A stretch of DNA of 64,000 nucleotides from Desulfosarcina alkanivorans (GTDB lineage: Bacteria; Desulfobacterota; Desulfobacteria; Desulfobacterales; Desulfosarcinaceae), in NCBI RefSeq assembly GCF_009688945.1, contig NZ_AP021874.1, forward strand, positions 4,960,001 through 5,024,000, in the 5' to 3' direction. The position numbers and the translations under genes are program-made. Positions 1-9,609 of the stretch are shown here, one piece after another. The notes beneath the pieces were generated by a model. That model searched no databases. It saw only the letters and a list, made by a program, of their open reading frames with translations, and was not told the origin of the DNA. The first letter of the stretch is position 1. Each line of letters opens with the position of its first letter.

Positions 1-2211
1 GACCAGAAGCTGCGTGGTTGCCTCGTTGGTGGAAATGACCGGCACCCCGTCGACAAAATTGGTGACGTCGTTTTTCTCGATAACGATGTCCATGGATATG
101 CGGTTGTCCGGGGTGACGTGAGGTGTCACTTCGAGCAACAGGTCCACGTCCTTGAACTTGACGGAAGATCCGCCGGCCGAATCCCGTTCCAGGTAGCCAA
201 TTTCCTGGCCCTGCTTAATCCTGGCCTTTTTGTTGTTCAGGGTCGCGATTTTCGGTGCCGAGAGGATTTTCCCGTTGCCGTTGGTTTCCAGGGCGGTCAG
301 GGCCGCATCCAGGGTAAAGGGCGTGCCGGCAATTTTCGCATAGTTCAGCTGAAAGCCATTGGTACTCGCCGATGGGTAGTTCATGGCCACGTTGGTCGTA
401 TATTCTGACCCGCCATCATTTATGGTGACCGGGCCGACGCCCAGCTCCCAGGAAAACCCCAATTCTTTGGAGTATGACTCATTGACTTCAACCACCCTGG
501 CTTCGATGATCACCTGAGAGGTGACCTTGTCGATCTGCCTGGTGATTTCCTCCGCCTGGGCAATGATATTCGCCGTGTCGGTGATGATGATCTGATTGTT
601 TTTGCCATCGACGGATACCGAGCCGCGTCCCTTGGTAATGATATTTTTGATGTGGGGGAGGACTTCCGTGCCGGCGTCGGAGTAGCTGATCGGAATATAG
701 CGTGTCTCCAGCGGTTCCAGCGCTTTGATCTGTTCCTTTTCTTTTTGCAGTGCGGCGATTTGTGCTTTGCGGAGATCGTTTTCCTTTTTCAGGGTTGCCA
801 GTGTGGCGATTCTGATAATATCACCTTCGACGATCATGCCGAGCTGGTTCATCCTCAGCACCAGATCCATCACCTGATCCCATGGAACCGGTTTGTCAAG
901 CGTCAGGGTGACCTTGCCGTTCACATCATCATCGATGGCAAAGTTTTTGCCGCTGACCTCCCGGAGGATCCGGAATACATTTTTAATATCCGTTTTATAA
1001 AAATCCAGGGCGATCTTCTCACCCCCGTATTTTCTGGTGCTTTTTTTAAGGACCATGGCCTGGTCGGCGCCAATCGTCACCTCAGGCGATTTCGGGCCGG
1101 GCCGGTCACCCATGGCCGGTTCGTCAGTCAACGGGTCGGCCTGGTCGGGGCTCAGGCCGGAGGCCTGTTTGGCGTATGGCGCCGTTGAAAGGATATCGGC
1201 GGGGCCGATGGTTGCTTCAAGTGCCTTTTTCCAGGCGGGAAGATTGGTTTCGTCGGCGGGCGCCGGTGGAACGGAAGAGGCTTCAAAATGGACCAGCAGC
1301 AATCCGCCAACCTGCTCCGTGTAATACGCGACCGGTTCACGCAGTTCGATAGAGAACATTGAAAAATCTTTCATCGACGGCAACTGGATGGGCATAATCC
1401 GGTTGACGGCGCTTTCAAAACGGGTCGTTATCAACGGGCGCTGTCTGAATTCGGCGATATTGGCATTCATCAGCCGGAGCTCAAGGAGTGTGCCAGAAAT
1501 TTTTTGGAGGTTGTAATCGATCTTGGTCGTTGTTTCGATGGACAGGGTTGATCGTCCGCCGGTTTCACCGAGAAAGTCAATGCGATTGACCCATATCTGG
1601 TCTTCTTTTCCAATCTGGGTGCCGGTTCCCTGATACGTTCCCGAGGGTTGAACAAACGATGTGGGTTCCGGTTGTAATACTTTCGACGGTGTCACTTGCA
1701 CGGCTTCGTCTGACGGGGCTGCAGGCGCGTTGCCGCTGCCTGAAGATCCGGAGGCCGTTTTGGTAAATTTTACGACCAGGGAGGTGCCGTCTTGTACCAC
1801 GTTGTAAGGGGCATCCGAGGCGGTAAGGATTTCGATGCGGGAGGTGTTGTCCTTGTTCTCGATCTGGCCGGCATGAACGGAAATGACAGGGTCGCCGGAA
1901 GACGTTACATCGGTATTCGCAAGGTTCAAACGCGTTTTTGGGAAATAGAGAACGACGCCAAGGGGAAGCGGCTGCCTGACCGAGGTGTAGGTTAACGGCT
2001 CGGTCCCGGCAATCACCACACTGGTGGCATCCGTCTCTTCAGACAATCCGATCGCAGTGATTTCCGTGGATGGGGAAGGATCAATGTCGGCCACACCGGT
2101 TTTGAGACCGGAATCCTGAGTTGCGCATCCTGCAAAGAAAAGGGCAACAGCCATTCCAAGGCAAAAAACGAGTGTCAATTTTTTTGAAACTATGATCCTG
2201 AAGTTGTGCAT
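1..2211 (-). CDS. pilQ: Type IV pilus secretin PilQ (C-terminus cut off by window edge)
   Basis: Outer-membrane secretin through which the type IV pilus leaves the cell. The frame is open from the ATG at 2211 to the left edge, about 737 residues. The N-terminus is a lipoprotein-like signal ending in FFAGC. Next come beta-rich AMIN-like regions (around residues 50-330), an STN/secretin N domain (NVFRILREVSGKNFAIDDD) and an N1-type domain (RYIPISYSDAGTEV). The secretin core starts at VIIEARVVEVNESY and continues through the VKFKDVDLLLEVTPHVT stretch. It is the last gene of pilM-N-O-P-Q and starts one base after the pilP stop codon. The far C-terminus lies outside the window. A lipobox on a secretin is unusual for PilQ of Pseudomonas but fits delta-proteobacterial forms. 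Confidence 0.93.
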   Translation of the reverse strand, partial: MHNFRIIVSKKLTLVFCLGMAVALFFAGCATQDSGLKTGVADIDPSPSTEITAIGLSEETDATSVVIAGTEPLTYTSVRQPLPLGVVLYFPKTRLNLANTDVTSSGDPVISVHAGQIENKDNTSRIEILTASDAPYNVVQDGTSLVVKFTKTASGSSGSGNAPAAPSDEAVQVTPSKVLQPEPTSFVQPSGTYQGTGTQIGKEDQIWVNRIDFLGETGGRSTLSIETTTKIDYNLQKISGTLLELRLMNANIAEFRQRPLITTRFESAVNRIMPIQLPSMKDFSMFSIELREPVAYYTEQVGGLLLVHFEASSVPPAPADETNLPAWKKALEATIGPADILSTAPYAKQASGLSPDQADPLTDEPAMGDRPGPKSPEVTIGADQAMVLKKSTRKYGGEKIALDFYKTDIKNVFRILREVSGKNFAIDDDVNGKVTLTLDKPVPWDQVMDLVLRMNQLGMIVEGDIIRIATLATLKKENDLRKAQIAALQKEKEQIKALEPLETRYIPISYSDAGTEVLPHIKNIITKGRGSVSVDGKNNQIIITDTANIIAQAEEITRQIDKVTSQVIIEARVVEVNESYSKELGFSWELGVGPVTINDGGSEYTTNVAMNYPSASTNGFQLNYAKIAGTPFTLDAALTALETNGNGKILSAPKIATLNNKKARIKQGQEIGYLERDSAGGSSVKFKDVDLLLEVTPHVTPDNRISMDIVIEKNDVTNFVDGVPVISTNEATTQLLV

Positions 2212-2212
2212 A

Positions 2213-2827
2213 TCACTCTCCAGCTGGTTTCTGAAGTTTTATTTCCGTATTTTGAAGAATAAGTTCTCCCATCAGGTTCTCTAATTCTTCTTCAACAATC
2301 ACGCTGTCGGCGTTGATTTGGGTCACAATGCCTGAATTTAAACCGATATAGGTTCCATTTTTAATGATATACCCTTTACCGCTATTATCTTCTACAAGTC
2401 CCCGGTTCCCTGTGGAAGCGCGAATCACGGCTACCAATTTAAGTTGATTGATGCTTACCCGTTCCAAAGGCGTTTGGGGAATTCGTTTTTTCTTTTTCTT
2501 TTTTCCGGCTTGGTCGGCCACCGTCTCTTTCTTGTCGGCTTTAAACAGGGGGGTAAACGGGTTCAGCCGCTCCTTCGGGTTGTAGATTCGCTGGGCGACG
2601 CTTTCAGTTGTTTTTTCTGAACCCTTTGCTTCGGCGCTTTCAGCCGGTGAGCCCGCTGGGGCAGGGTCGCTTTTCTTGTCCGGTTTCGGCAGTTTTTGTA
2701 CAGAAATTTTCTTGCTGATGACAGGCGCTTTGGAGGCCTCTTTTTGATCGCCACAATTCAAAAGAAAGAATGGAATCAGCAGAAACAATAGTACATTATT
2801 TAAAAATCGTTTCAATTGCATTTGCAT
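2213..2827 (-). CDS. pilP: Type IV pilus assembly lipoprotein PilP
   Basis: Inner-membrane lipoprotein that links the PilMNO platform to the PilQ secretin. The protein is 204 residues from the chosen start. It has a short hydrophobic signal with a lipobox (FFLLNC), a charged low-complexity linker, then a C-terminal PilP beta domain containing LVAVIRASTGNRGLVEDNSGKGYIIKNGTYIG (quoted in part: residues LVAVI through GTYIG). An upstream in-frame codon at 2902 would add 25 lysine-rich residues and overlap pilO by about 70 bases. The ATG at 2827 (or the one at 2821) leaves only a few bases after pilO and puts the signal peptide at the N-terminus, so it is preferred. Confidence 0.88.
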   Translation of the reverse strand: MQMQLKRFLNNVLLFLLIPFFLLNCGDQKEASKAPVISKKISVQKLPKPDKKSDPAPAGSPAESAEAKGSEKTTESVAQRIYNPKERLNPFTPLFKADKKETVADQAGKKKKKKRIPQTPLERVSINQLKLVAVIRASTGNRGLVEDNSGKGYIIKNGTYIGLNSGIVTQINADSVIVEEELENLMGELILQNTEIKLQKPAGE

Positions 2828-2831
2828 GGCT

Positions 2832-3485
2832 TTACCGCTTTTTCTTCCTTTTAGACTTTTTTGACTTTCGACTTTTTTTCGTTTTTGTTTCATCAACTTC
2901 AATGAACTTATACGTTACTGCCGTACATTTGGTTTTTAGCGTTTTGCCTTTATCTTCGGGCGACATTCTGATGTTTCGTATGTTGACAATGCGGTTCAAT
3001 CCGGCGACACTTTCAAAAAATGTCGCCACGCCATGATAATCTCCCGTGACTTCCATTGCCACCGGGATTTCTGCGTAAAAATCCTTTTTTACTTCGGCTT
3101 TGGGCTTGAACAGGATGAAATTCAGGCCGGAACTTTTTCCCGCTTTTGAAATGCCGGTCAGCAGGGTCGGGATTTCTTCTTTTTCCGGCAACGCCCGCAT
3201 AACAATCTTAAACTGCTCTTCAGCATCCTGCATCTTTTTTCGATAGGCATTCAACTGTCGTGCATTCTTTTTGGCAACCTCCAACTCCTTGGTAACCTTT
3301 GTCAGATTGGTTTTCAGCCTGTCGATTGTTTTTAATTTAGGAAGATATGAAAAGTAGACGAAGGCAGCGATAAGCAAAATCAACAGACCTGCCCAAATAG
3401 CAATCCGCTGGATTTTGGAGAGCTGCTCTAACTTATCAAAAAAGGGATTGACTTTCTCAATGGGAACCGCTTTGCCCTGCTTCAT
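2832..3485 (-). CDS. pilO: Type IV pilus inner-membrane protein PilO
   Basis: Partner of PilN in the periplasmic alignment ring of the type IV pilus. The 217-residue protein has a short cytoplasmic N-terminus, one membrane segment at about residues 29-49, a coiled coil (KTIDRLKTNLTKVTKELEV and on), and a ferredoxin-like PilO domain (residues about 95-200, with the PVAMEVTGDYHGVATFFESV motif typical of the family). The C-terminus is a strongly basic tail (KKSRKSKKSKRKKKR). It overlaps pilN by four bases (ATGA), indicating translational coupling. Confidence 0.93.
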   Translation of the reverse strand: MKQGKAVPIEKVNPFFDKLEQLSKIQRIAIWAGLLILLIAAFVYFSYLPKLKTIDRLKTNLTKVTKELEVAKKNARQLNAYRKKMQDAEEQFKIVMRALPEKEEIPTLLTGISKAGKSSGLNFILFKPKAEVKKDFYAEIPVAMEVTGDYHGVATFFESVAGLNRIVNIRNIRMSPEDKGKTLKTKCTAVTYKFIEVDETKTKKSRKSKKSKRKKKR

Positions 3486-4060
3486 TTCTTCGAGACCTTT
3501 TCAGGTTGTTTTTTGGGATTCGTTTTCTGAAATCTGATATCAAACTTCTTCAGATTCAACCCTTTTACAGAAGTATCCTGGTTGATTGACAAAAGCTTGA
3601 CATTGTCATATTTCGGAGACGACTCGATCCGGGTCATATACTCAGCGATGGTCGGATTGTCCAAGGCGATGCCAACGACCTTATATTTACCGGCGTTTTC
3701 CTGTATCTCGGTAAGCCACATCTGTTTCTCGACAACGATCCTGGACATGTCGTCAAGAAATTCCACGGGGGCATTTCGAGTAAGATCCAAAGACTTGATG
3801 ACTTCAATCTTTTTGTTCAGAATCTCCAGCTTCTTCTTGATTCCCGCAATCTCTTTGTTGATTTTGTTGTACTTGTCGACCTGAGCCTTGGTATCCGTAA
3901 TTTGTTTGTTCAGCGATGTGATTTTTCCGGATAAAATGAAGTTGAACCAGGCGGCAACAATAACAACCAAGACAAGTGACAACAAAAAGATGGACACCTG
4001 TCGCCTGATATTCTCTTTTTTTCGTGCGGCTCGAAATGGGAGTAAATTAATGCGTATCAT
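3482..4060 (-). CDS. pilN: Type IV pilus inner-membrane protein PilN
   Basis: Bitopic inner-membrane protein whose cytoplasmic N-terminal peptide docks onto PilM. The 192-residue product begins MIRINLLPFR, the conserved PilM-binding INLLP motif. One membrane segment follows (about residues 24-45), then a coiled coil and a PilN ferredoxin-like domain ending in a basic tail. The start codon overlaps the pilM stop by four bases and its own stop overlaps the pilO start, so pilM-N-O form a tightly coupled block. Confidence 0.94.
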   Translation of the reverse strand: MIRINLLPFRAARKKENIRRQVSIFLLSLVLVVIVAAWFNFILSGKITSLNKQITDTKAQVDKYNKINKEIAGIKKKLEILNKKIEVIKSLDLTRNAPVEFLDDMSRIVVEKQMWLTEIQENAGKYKVVGIALDNPTIAEYMTRIESSPKYDNVKLLSINQDTSVKGLNLKKFDIRFQKTNPKKQPEKVSKK

Positions 4061-5115
4061 TTATCATCAACTTTTCTCGTTGCCAGCCCCATGCAGATGG
4101 AGGCCTGGGGGGCGATTCGTTTTAAAAATTCCACATCAAACCGGTTCTCATCTATATTTAACCCTTCAAAGGGATTTATGGTTGCCACTTCCGCCGAGGT
4201 TTCGACAGACAACAACTGTCTGAACTCTTTTATGTTTCCCCCGCCCCCGCTGAGAATTATTTTTTTAATCTGATCGTCGGGATACGTTGAATAAAAGAAA
4301 TCAAGAGCCCGCCTGATTTCCGTGCACCAGTCTGAAACGACTGACGAAACAATGTCGGAAAGATCCCCTGCAGTTATTTTTTCCGACTGCTCACCAAATT
4401 TGATCTGCTCGGCGTCTTCAATGGAACAGTCAATCAACGATGCGATTTTCTGGTTGATTTGCCCGCAGCCGAGTGAAACGTCTCTCATGAAGACTGAGGA
4501 TTTGCCTTTTAAGATATTAAGTGACGTCTTGCTGGCGCCAATATCGATAAGCGCGATGTTTTCACCTTCAGCAGGGGCGTAATTGAATTCGTAAATGTTC
4601 TGAAGTGCAAAGGCGTCTACGTCAATGATGCATGGATTCAATCCCGCCATCTGGGCAAGATTCACGTAATCATTGACCATCTCTTTCTTGGCCGCAACCA
4701 GCAGCACATTCATCTGGTTGGGATTGCTTTCATTCTCTCCCAGGATTTGAAAATCCAAATTTACGTCGGATATATCAAATGGAATATACTGTTCCGCCTC
4801 AAACCCGATCGTCTCCTGAAGCTGCTCTTCCGGCATGGCCTGAACATTGATTTTTTTTACGATAACCGAATAGCCGCCTACGGAAAGAGCAACGTTATGA
4901 CCTTTGATGCCATAGTTTTTAAACATCTGGCGGACGATGTCGGCAACTTGCTCGGCATCTTTAATGGCGCCGTCTTCGATAAGGCCCGGTGCGATATCGA
5001 TGATGCCGAATCGTTCAAGGGTATTCCCTTTTTTCGTTTCGGAAATTTCCGCTGCTTTAATGGATCTGGACCCGATGTCAAGGCCAATGAGTCTGTCTTT
5101 TTTTCCAAAAAACAT
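4057..5115 (-). CDS. pilM: Type IV pilus assembly ATPase-fold protein PilM
   Basis: Actin-like cytoplasmic protein that binds the PilN N-terminal peptide and connects the pilus platform to the cytoplasmic motors. The 352 residues match the family length. The phosphate-1 motif LIGLDIGSRSIKAAE lies at residues 9-23. The SHS2 insert contains GFEAEQYIPFDISDVNLDFQ (in part), and the phosphate-2 and adenosine motifs appear as IALIDIGASKTS and IILSGGGGNIK. It is the first pil gene of the operon, 11 bases downstream of a small XRE-type regulator gene, so the two are probably co-transcribed. Confidence 0.94.
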   Translation of the reverse strand: MFFGKKDRLIGLDIGSRSIKAAEISETKKGNTLERFGIIDIAPGLIEDGAIKDAEQVADIVRQMFKNYGIKGHNVALSVGGYSVIVKKINVQAMPEEQLQETIGFEAEQYIPFDISDVNLDFQILGENESNPNQMNVLLVAAKKEMVNDYVNLAQMAGLNPCIIDVDAFALQNIYEFNYAPAEGENIALIDIGASKTSLNILKGKSSVFMRDVSLGCGQINQKIASLIDCSIEDAEQIKFGEQSEKITAGDLSDIVSSVVSDWCTEIRRALDFFYSTYPDDQIKKIILSGGGGNIKEFRQLLSVETSAEVATINPFEGLNIDENRFDVEFLKRIAPQASICMGLATRKVDDK

Positions 5116-5126
5116 GGTTAGCTCTT

Positions 5127-5333
5127 TTATTCACCAAAGATTTTTTTACTGTCCGAAAGGCTGTACCCGAGAGCCAGCAGTATTTTTCTTTTGGTCTCCA
5201 GCCGGCACGGTTTTCCCTCTTCGATCCGCGTAAGCGTAATGGGAGAGACGTTCGCTTCTCTCGCCAATTCCGATTTGCTCATCAAAAGGGATTCCCTTAT
5301 TTGTTTTAATGAATTCTTCACCATTTGAACCAT
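5127..5333 (-). CDS. Small XRE-type helix-turn-helix protein
   Basis: A 68-residue stand-alone helix-turn-helix protein of the Cro/C1 (XRE) type. The recognition core is MSKSELAREANVSPITLTRIEEG, read here as SELAREANVS then PITLTRIEEG, followed by RKILLALGYSL. It has no effector domain. It lies 11 bases upstream of pilM on the same strand, so it probably belongs to the pilus transcript and may control it. The ATG at 5333 has AGAAG a few bases upstream; ATG at 5324 is an alternative. Its target DNA cannot be told from this window. Confidence 0.8.
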   Translation of the reverse strand: MVQMVKNSLKQIRESLLMSKSELAREANVSPITLTRIEEGKPCRLETKRKILLALGYSLSDSKKIFGE

Positions 5334-5977
5334 CGTCTTCTGGCAATCAAAAAAGTCATTGCAATGTTAGCTTGTCAAAGAGAATACTGGGTTGGATGCT
5401 TTTTCAATCCGTCGCATTAGCCGTCGCCTGATTGTGATTCAAGTCCCAAATAAAAACGTTGTCAAGTAAAATTATATGACTTTTATGCATAATTTTGCTT
5501 ATTTAATCTATATTGTGGTTCTGTATCATTAATTACCGCTATCTTGTATAACGCCGGATTCAACATTTTCTGGTTCATATCGAGGATCTTTTCATCCGAC
5601 ACTTAAGGGTCGTTTTTTTATGGGCAACCGGTCCATGACCCCGGAGCCGAACCTGAATCGGGACCGAGCCCCTGTTTCCCATGAATTCCCGATGCGCAGC
5701 TCCGTGAAACCATGTCTGTTGTCAAAACACACCGGGAGCGGTGGGGCGTTAAACCTGCAGCACATTGACAGGATCCTCAGCTTTATCTATATGGCAAGAC
5801 AATGTTGTCGCTGGTTCACCCTTCAATTCGGCACCACCGGCAGAAACTTTAGTGCGATCTCATTTCCCGGACCAAAAATAATCGAAATGGGACGGGCCAA
5901 CCCTGTAACGCAATGCCAGATGGTGATTCCACGTCGACCCAGTGGCAAATTGCAATTGATAGCGGCAGTGTAACGCG
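5334..5977. other. Divergent intergenic region, AT-rich core
   Basis: About 640 bases separate the leftward pilus operon from the rightward kinase gene. The part from about 5440 to 5580 is clearly AT-rich compared with its surroundings and is the likely promoter zone for one or both directions. TTGACA-like boxes occur on the minus strand near 5375 and 5460, but neither has a convincing -10 at standard spacing. A reading frame at 5620-5973 on the plus strand has no protein-like features and is not called a gene. Confidence 0.5.
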
Positions 5978-7402
5978 ATGAAACCGTCCAATGTCATAGA
6001 ACGGGCCAAACCCTTTCGGCTGGTTAAATATTTTACGTTTACCAGCCTTGTCGTTATTTTTATCGGTACGATCATTCTTTCCGTGCTCAACACCCACTGG
6101 GTCCGTTCGATGCAGTACCAGAAAAGTGAAGATTACGCCCTGCTGCTTATCGAAAACCTGAACCATCAGGTTTTTTTGCAGTTCATTCTTCCCGTGGGGT
6201 TGAAATACGGGAAAATTGAACTGAGAAATCAGGAGCAGTTTGAAAGAATGGACAGTGTTGTCCGCAGTACATTGCACAGTTTCAATATCGAAATGGTCAA
6301 TATTTACAGCAAAAAGGATGTCATTGCCTACAGTTTTTCCTCCGAACTGGTGGGGCTGGAAAATGTCGGGGGGGCTTTCTACAAAAATGCGCTGGACGGC
6401 AAGTCGTCCTCCAAATTGGTTCAAAACGGCGCCTTCTGGGAAATTCTATTAGGGATCCCCAAAGAAATTAAAATTGTCACGTTTGCCCCTTTGAGGGCTG
6501 AAAAACCGTTGTCACCGATTTCCGGTCCGGTATTGGGTGTCGTCGAAATCAGACAGGATCTGTCCAGCGACTACCGGAAAATTTTTAAATTTCAGGTCCT
6601 GGTGATCTGTACCATCAGCATCGTCATGGGGATTTTGCTCCTGACGTTGATATATGTCGTGAAACGGGGCGAGGGGATCATCGAAAAGCGGGCTCTGGAG
6701 CGCATACGGCTGAAGGATCAGCTGGCCAAAGCCAAGCACCTGTCCTCACTGGGGGAAATGGTTGCCGGTGTCTCCCATGAGATCAGAAACCCGCTGGGGA
6801 TTATCAGCAGCTCAGCGGAACTGCTGAAAAAGAAAATGGATCCCCGGGACAGCCTCAATGCAATCGCCGACATCGTTGTGGCGGAGGCACGGCGCCTGAA
6901 CAATATCATTACCGATTTTCTAAACTATGCGCGTCCCAAAAAACCCAACCGAGGCCCCTGCCGCATTGATGAAGTGATCACCAAAAATATCAATTTTCTT
7001 GAGCATCAGATGAACGCGAACGGTTTTACGATCAGGACATGCTTCGCTGACAAGATTCCCGTCATCATGGCTGATGGGGACATGCTTTACCAGGCGTTTC
7101 TCAACCTGCTGATCAACGGCATGCAGGCCATGCCCGGCGGCGGTGCCATTGATGTGACCGTTGAAATCGGCGATGATTCCCTGTGGCTCTACGTCGAAGA
7201 TGAAGGGGACGGCGTCCCTGCGGCGGTGCTGGAAAAAATCTGGGACCCTTTTTTTACCACCAAGGAAAAGGGCACCGGACTGGGACTTGGGATTGTAAAA
7301 AATATTATTGAAGCCCATGATGGAATGATCCGGATTGACAACCAACGGGAAAGCGGGTGCCGGGTTTCTATCAAATTCCCGTTACGCCAGGAGTCAAAAT
7401 AA
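5978..7402 (+). CDS. Membrane sensor histidine kinase
   Basis: Sensor half of a two-component system, 474 residues. Two membrane segments (about residues 19-38 and 206-227) flank a periplasmic sensor region of about 165 residues. The HisKA domain follows with phospho-accepting His267 in GVSHEIRNPLG. The HATPase domain has the N box (FLNLLINGMQAMP), G1 box (VEDEGDGVP), F box (WDPFFTTK) and G2 box (GTGLGLGIV). The stop codon overlaps the response-regulator ATG by one base (TAATG). It lies next to the pilus operon, but it has two membrane segments rather than the six of typical PilS, so a role in pilus control is only possible. Confidence 0.92.
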   Translation: MKPSNVIERAKPFRLVKYFTFTSLVVIFIGTIILSVLNTHWVRSMQYQKSEDYALLLIENLNHQVFLQFILPVGLKYGKIELRNQEQFERMDSVVRSTLHSFNIEMVNIYSKKDVIAYSFSSELVGLENVGGAFYKNALDGKSSSKLVQNGAFWEILLGIPKEIKIVTFAPLRAEKPLSPISGPVLGVVEIRQDLSSDYRKIFKFQVLVICTISIVMGILLLTLIYVVKRGEGIIEKRALERIRLKDQLAKAKHLSSLGEMVAGVSHEIRNPLGIISSSAELLKKKMDPRDSLNAIADIVVAEARRLNNIITDFLNYARPKKPNRGPCRIDEVITKNINFLEHQMNANGFTIRTCFADKIPVIMADGDMLYQAFLNLLINGMQAMPGGGAIDVTVEIGDDSLWLYVEDEGDGVPAAVLEKIWDPFFTTKEKGTGLGLGIVKNIIEAHDGMIRIDNQRESGCRVSIKFPLRQESK

Positions 7403-8796
7403 TGGAAACCATCCTCATTGTTGACGATGAGAAAAATTATACGCTCATCCTTGCAGCGGTTCTGGAAGACGAGGGGTTTGAGACGCTCACGGCCAACAGC
7501 GGCCCCGAGGCGTTGGATATTCTTTCCGATTCCGATGTGGATCTGGTTCTGACGGACATGAAAATGCCGGGTATGGACGGCATCGACCTGCTTGAGCGGG
7601 TTAAGAAGGAAGACGCGGATCTTCCCGTAATCATGATGACCGCGCACGGCACGGTTGAAAAAGCGGTGGAGGCGATGCAGAAAGGCGCCTATAATTACAT
7701 TCTCAAACCTTTCGACAATGAGCAGCTTGTTCTTTATGTCGGCAAGGCGGTTTCCATGTACCGTGTGGTCAAGGAGAACCGCCAGCTCAGGAGTGCGGTC
7801 GAGAGCCGTTACAGCTTCCATAACCTTATCGGTAAAAGCAAAGCCATGCAGGATGTGTTTCAGATTATCCGGAAGGTGGCACCGGCGATGGCGACGGTCC
7901 TCCTTGAGGGGGCCAGCGGGACGGGAAAGGAACTGGTGGCCAATGCCCTGCATTTCAACAGTCCCAGAAAGGATAAACCACTGGTGGCCGTCAATTGCTC
8001 CGCGTTGGCCGAGTCTCTGTTAGAGAGTGAATTGTTCGGTCATGAAAAGGGCGCCTTTACCGGTGCGGTGTCCAGGAAAAAGGGGCGGTTTGAGCTTGCT
8101 GACGGGGGGACGCTGTTTCTGGATGAAATCGGGGAACTCTCCCCAGGCCTTCAGGTGAAACTGCTTCGTGTTTTGCAGGAACGGGTGATCGAACGGGTGG
8201 GAGGGGTCAATCCGATTCCCGTCAATATCCGTTTGATTGCAGCAACCAATAAATCCCTGAAGGCGGAAGTGGCCGAGGGAAATTTCCGGGAAGATCTGTT
8301 TTATCGGCTCAATGTGGTTCCCATCACCTTGCCGTCACTGCGTGAACGCCTGGAAGACATTCGTCCGCTGGTGGGTCATTTTATCAGTAAATACAGCGAC
8401 CAGCGGTATACGGGACCGCCGGTGACCGGAATTGACCGTGACGTGGAGCGGCTGTTTTATGAATACGACTGGCCGGGAAATGTCCGGGAGTTGGAAAATG
8501 TCATCGAACGGGCGGTGGTGATGAGTCCGGAGGAAATTATTCAGGTGTCCGACCTGCCAAAGGATTTTATCGACAATGCCCACAGTACCCTGCACATGGA
8601 TGGTATCCCTGTGGATGCCAGTTTATACGACACCCTGGCGCTGGTGGAAAAGAACATGATCATCCGGGCGCTGAAAAAAGCCAACTATGTGCAGGCCCAC
8701 GCGGCAGACCTGCTGGGCATCGGCAAGAGTGGGCTGAACCAAAAAATAAAGAAGCATAAATTGTTCGAGAAAAAAAAGCCCGGGCCGGCGCAGTAA
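7402..8796 (+). CDS. Sigma-54-dependent NtrC-family response regulator
   Basis: Response regulator of 464 residues, partner of the upstream kinase. The receiver domain has the acidic pair in VDDE and phospho-acceptor Asp52 ([11 protein letters not shown]), with the conserved Lys in LKPF at 102-104. The AAA+ domain has Walker A (GASGTGKE, 170-177), the sigma-54 contact loop GAFTGA (217-222) and Walker B ([11 protein letters not shown]). A Fis-type helix-turn-helix ends the protein ([19 protein letters not shown]). An upstream in-frame codon at 7357 would add 15 residues inside the kinase gene; the ATG at 7402 begins [10 protein letters not shown] directly and is preferred. Its targets are unknown. 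Confidence 0.93.
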   Translation: METILIVDDEKNYTLILAAVLEDEGFETLTANSGPEALDILSDSDVDLVLTDMKMPGMDGIDLLERVKKEDADLPVIMMTAHGTVEKAVEAMQKGAYNYILKPFDNEQLVLYVGKAVSMYRVVKENRQLRSAVESRYSFHNLIGKSKAMQDVFQIIRKVAPAMATVLLEGASGTGKELVANALHFNSPRKDKPLVAVNCSALAESLLESELFGHEKGAFTGAVSRKKGRFELADGGTLFLDEIGELSPGLQVKLLRVLQERVIERVGGVNPIPVNIRLIAATNKSLKAEVAEGNFREDLFYRLNVVPITLPSLRERLEDIRPLVGHFISKYSDQRYTGPPVTGIDRDVERLFYEYDWPGNVRELENVIERAVVMSPEEIIQVSDLPKDFIDNAHSTLHMDGIPVDASLYDTLALVEKNMIIRALKKANYVQAHAADLLGIGKSGLNQKIKKHKLFEKKKPGPAQ

Positions 8797-8865
8797 CTCC
8801 TCGGATATCGGAAAAACGAAGGCGGGGCGTGCCCTTGTCCCCTCCGGCGCAATCGATGATAATTT

Positions 8866-8888
8866 GAGGGGCGTGGCCCCCTATTTTC
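8866..8888. terminator. Possible bidirectional terminator between convergent genes
   Basis: A short GC hairpin (AGGGGC, loop GTG, GCCCCCT) followed on the plus strand by TATTTTCCC. It lies between the convergent response-regulator and TPR genes, where a terminator is expected. The T-run is poor, so the call is tentative. Confidence 0.35.
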
Positions 8889-8922
8889 CCTTCAACATGG
8901 CAGGACTTGCCCGGGTGCCGGT

Positions 8923-9609
8923 TCAGCTGTTTATTTTTTCCCTTACCAGGTCGCCGTACATGGTCTCCGGGAAATCGGCCAACAGCTGCTTGTACAATGC
9001 GGTGCTTTTGGATGGGTCGCCGGTGGTTTCATAAAGCCATGCCAGATTGAAGAGCGCTCCGCTTTTCAGGGTCGGCTCCTGGCCTGCCACAATCATTTCA
9101 AAATATTGAATGGACCGGGGGTATTCATTTTTCAGGGCATGCGCATGGCCCAGGCCGCTCAACACGATGTTTTTCAATGCCGGGGATTGGTCAAAATCAT
9201 CCAATGCCCGCGTGTACATGGCAATTGCAGTATCGGCATCCTGGGCATTATAGCTCATGTCCCCATAGATGATCCGGGCAATTTTCACAGTATTTTTTGA
9301 GCCGTAAGCGTCAAAAATAGCATCGAAATCGGTTTTTACCCGGCCATAGGCTGTTTTCGGATCGGTATCTTTGAGGGCGGCTGAATATTTGGCCACGGCC
9401 TTTTCAACCTGCTCAGAGGCCCGTTTTTCATTTCTGTCGGAAACCTGGCGCACCGTTGCGACAACCAACAGCAGTGCAAGGATGCTTCCCGCACAGATCA
9501 GAATCGTTTTTGAATGGGTTCGTCCGAAGGCAATCAGTTTCCCTGAAAAAGTGATAAACTGATCGGGTTCTTTTAGCAGTTGTTTGCGTGTTGCAGCCCC
9601 TCTGGCCAT
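8923..9609 (-). CDS. Membrane-anchored tetratricopeptide repeat protein
   Basis: A 228-residue protein with a cytoplasmic N-terminus of about 35 residues, one membrane segment (TILICAGSILALLLVVATV) and a long helical region with TPR-like repeats. The repeats are visible as DTAIAMYTRALDDF, YPRSIQYFEMIV and SGALFNLAWLYETTGDPSKS. The architecture (single membrane anchor plus periplasmic TPRs) resembles YfgM/ancillary secretion proteins, but this is only an analogy. Its start codon shares one base with the stop of the upstream PfkB kinase gene, so the two are co-translated. Confidence 0.8.
   Translation of the reverse strand: MARGAATRKQLLKEPDQFITFSGKLIAFGRTHSKTILICAGSILALLLVVATVRQVSDRNEKRASEQVEKAVAKYSAALKDTDPKTAYGRVKTDFDAIFDAYGSKNTVKIARIIYGDMSYNAQDADTAIAMYTRALDDFDQSPALKNIVLSGLGHAHALKNEYPRSIQYFEMIVAGQEPTLKSGALFNLAWLYETTGDPSKSTALYKQLLADFPETMYGDLVREKINS

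Noticed and set aside
5620-5973. 117-residue plus-strand frame before the histidine kinase
   Set aside because: No domain, no ribosome site of note and composition not protein-like.
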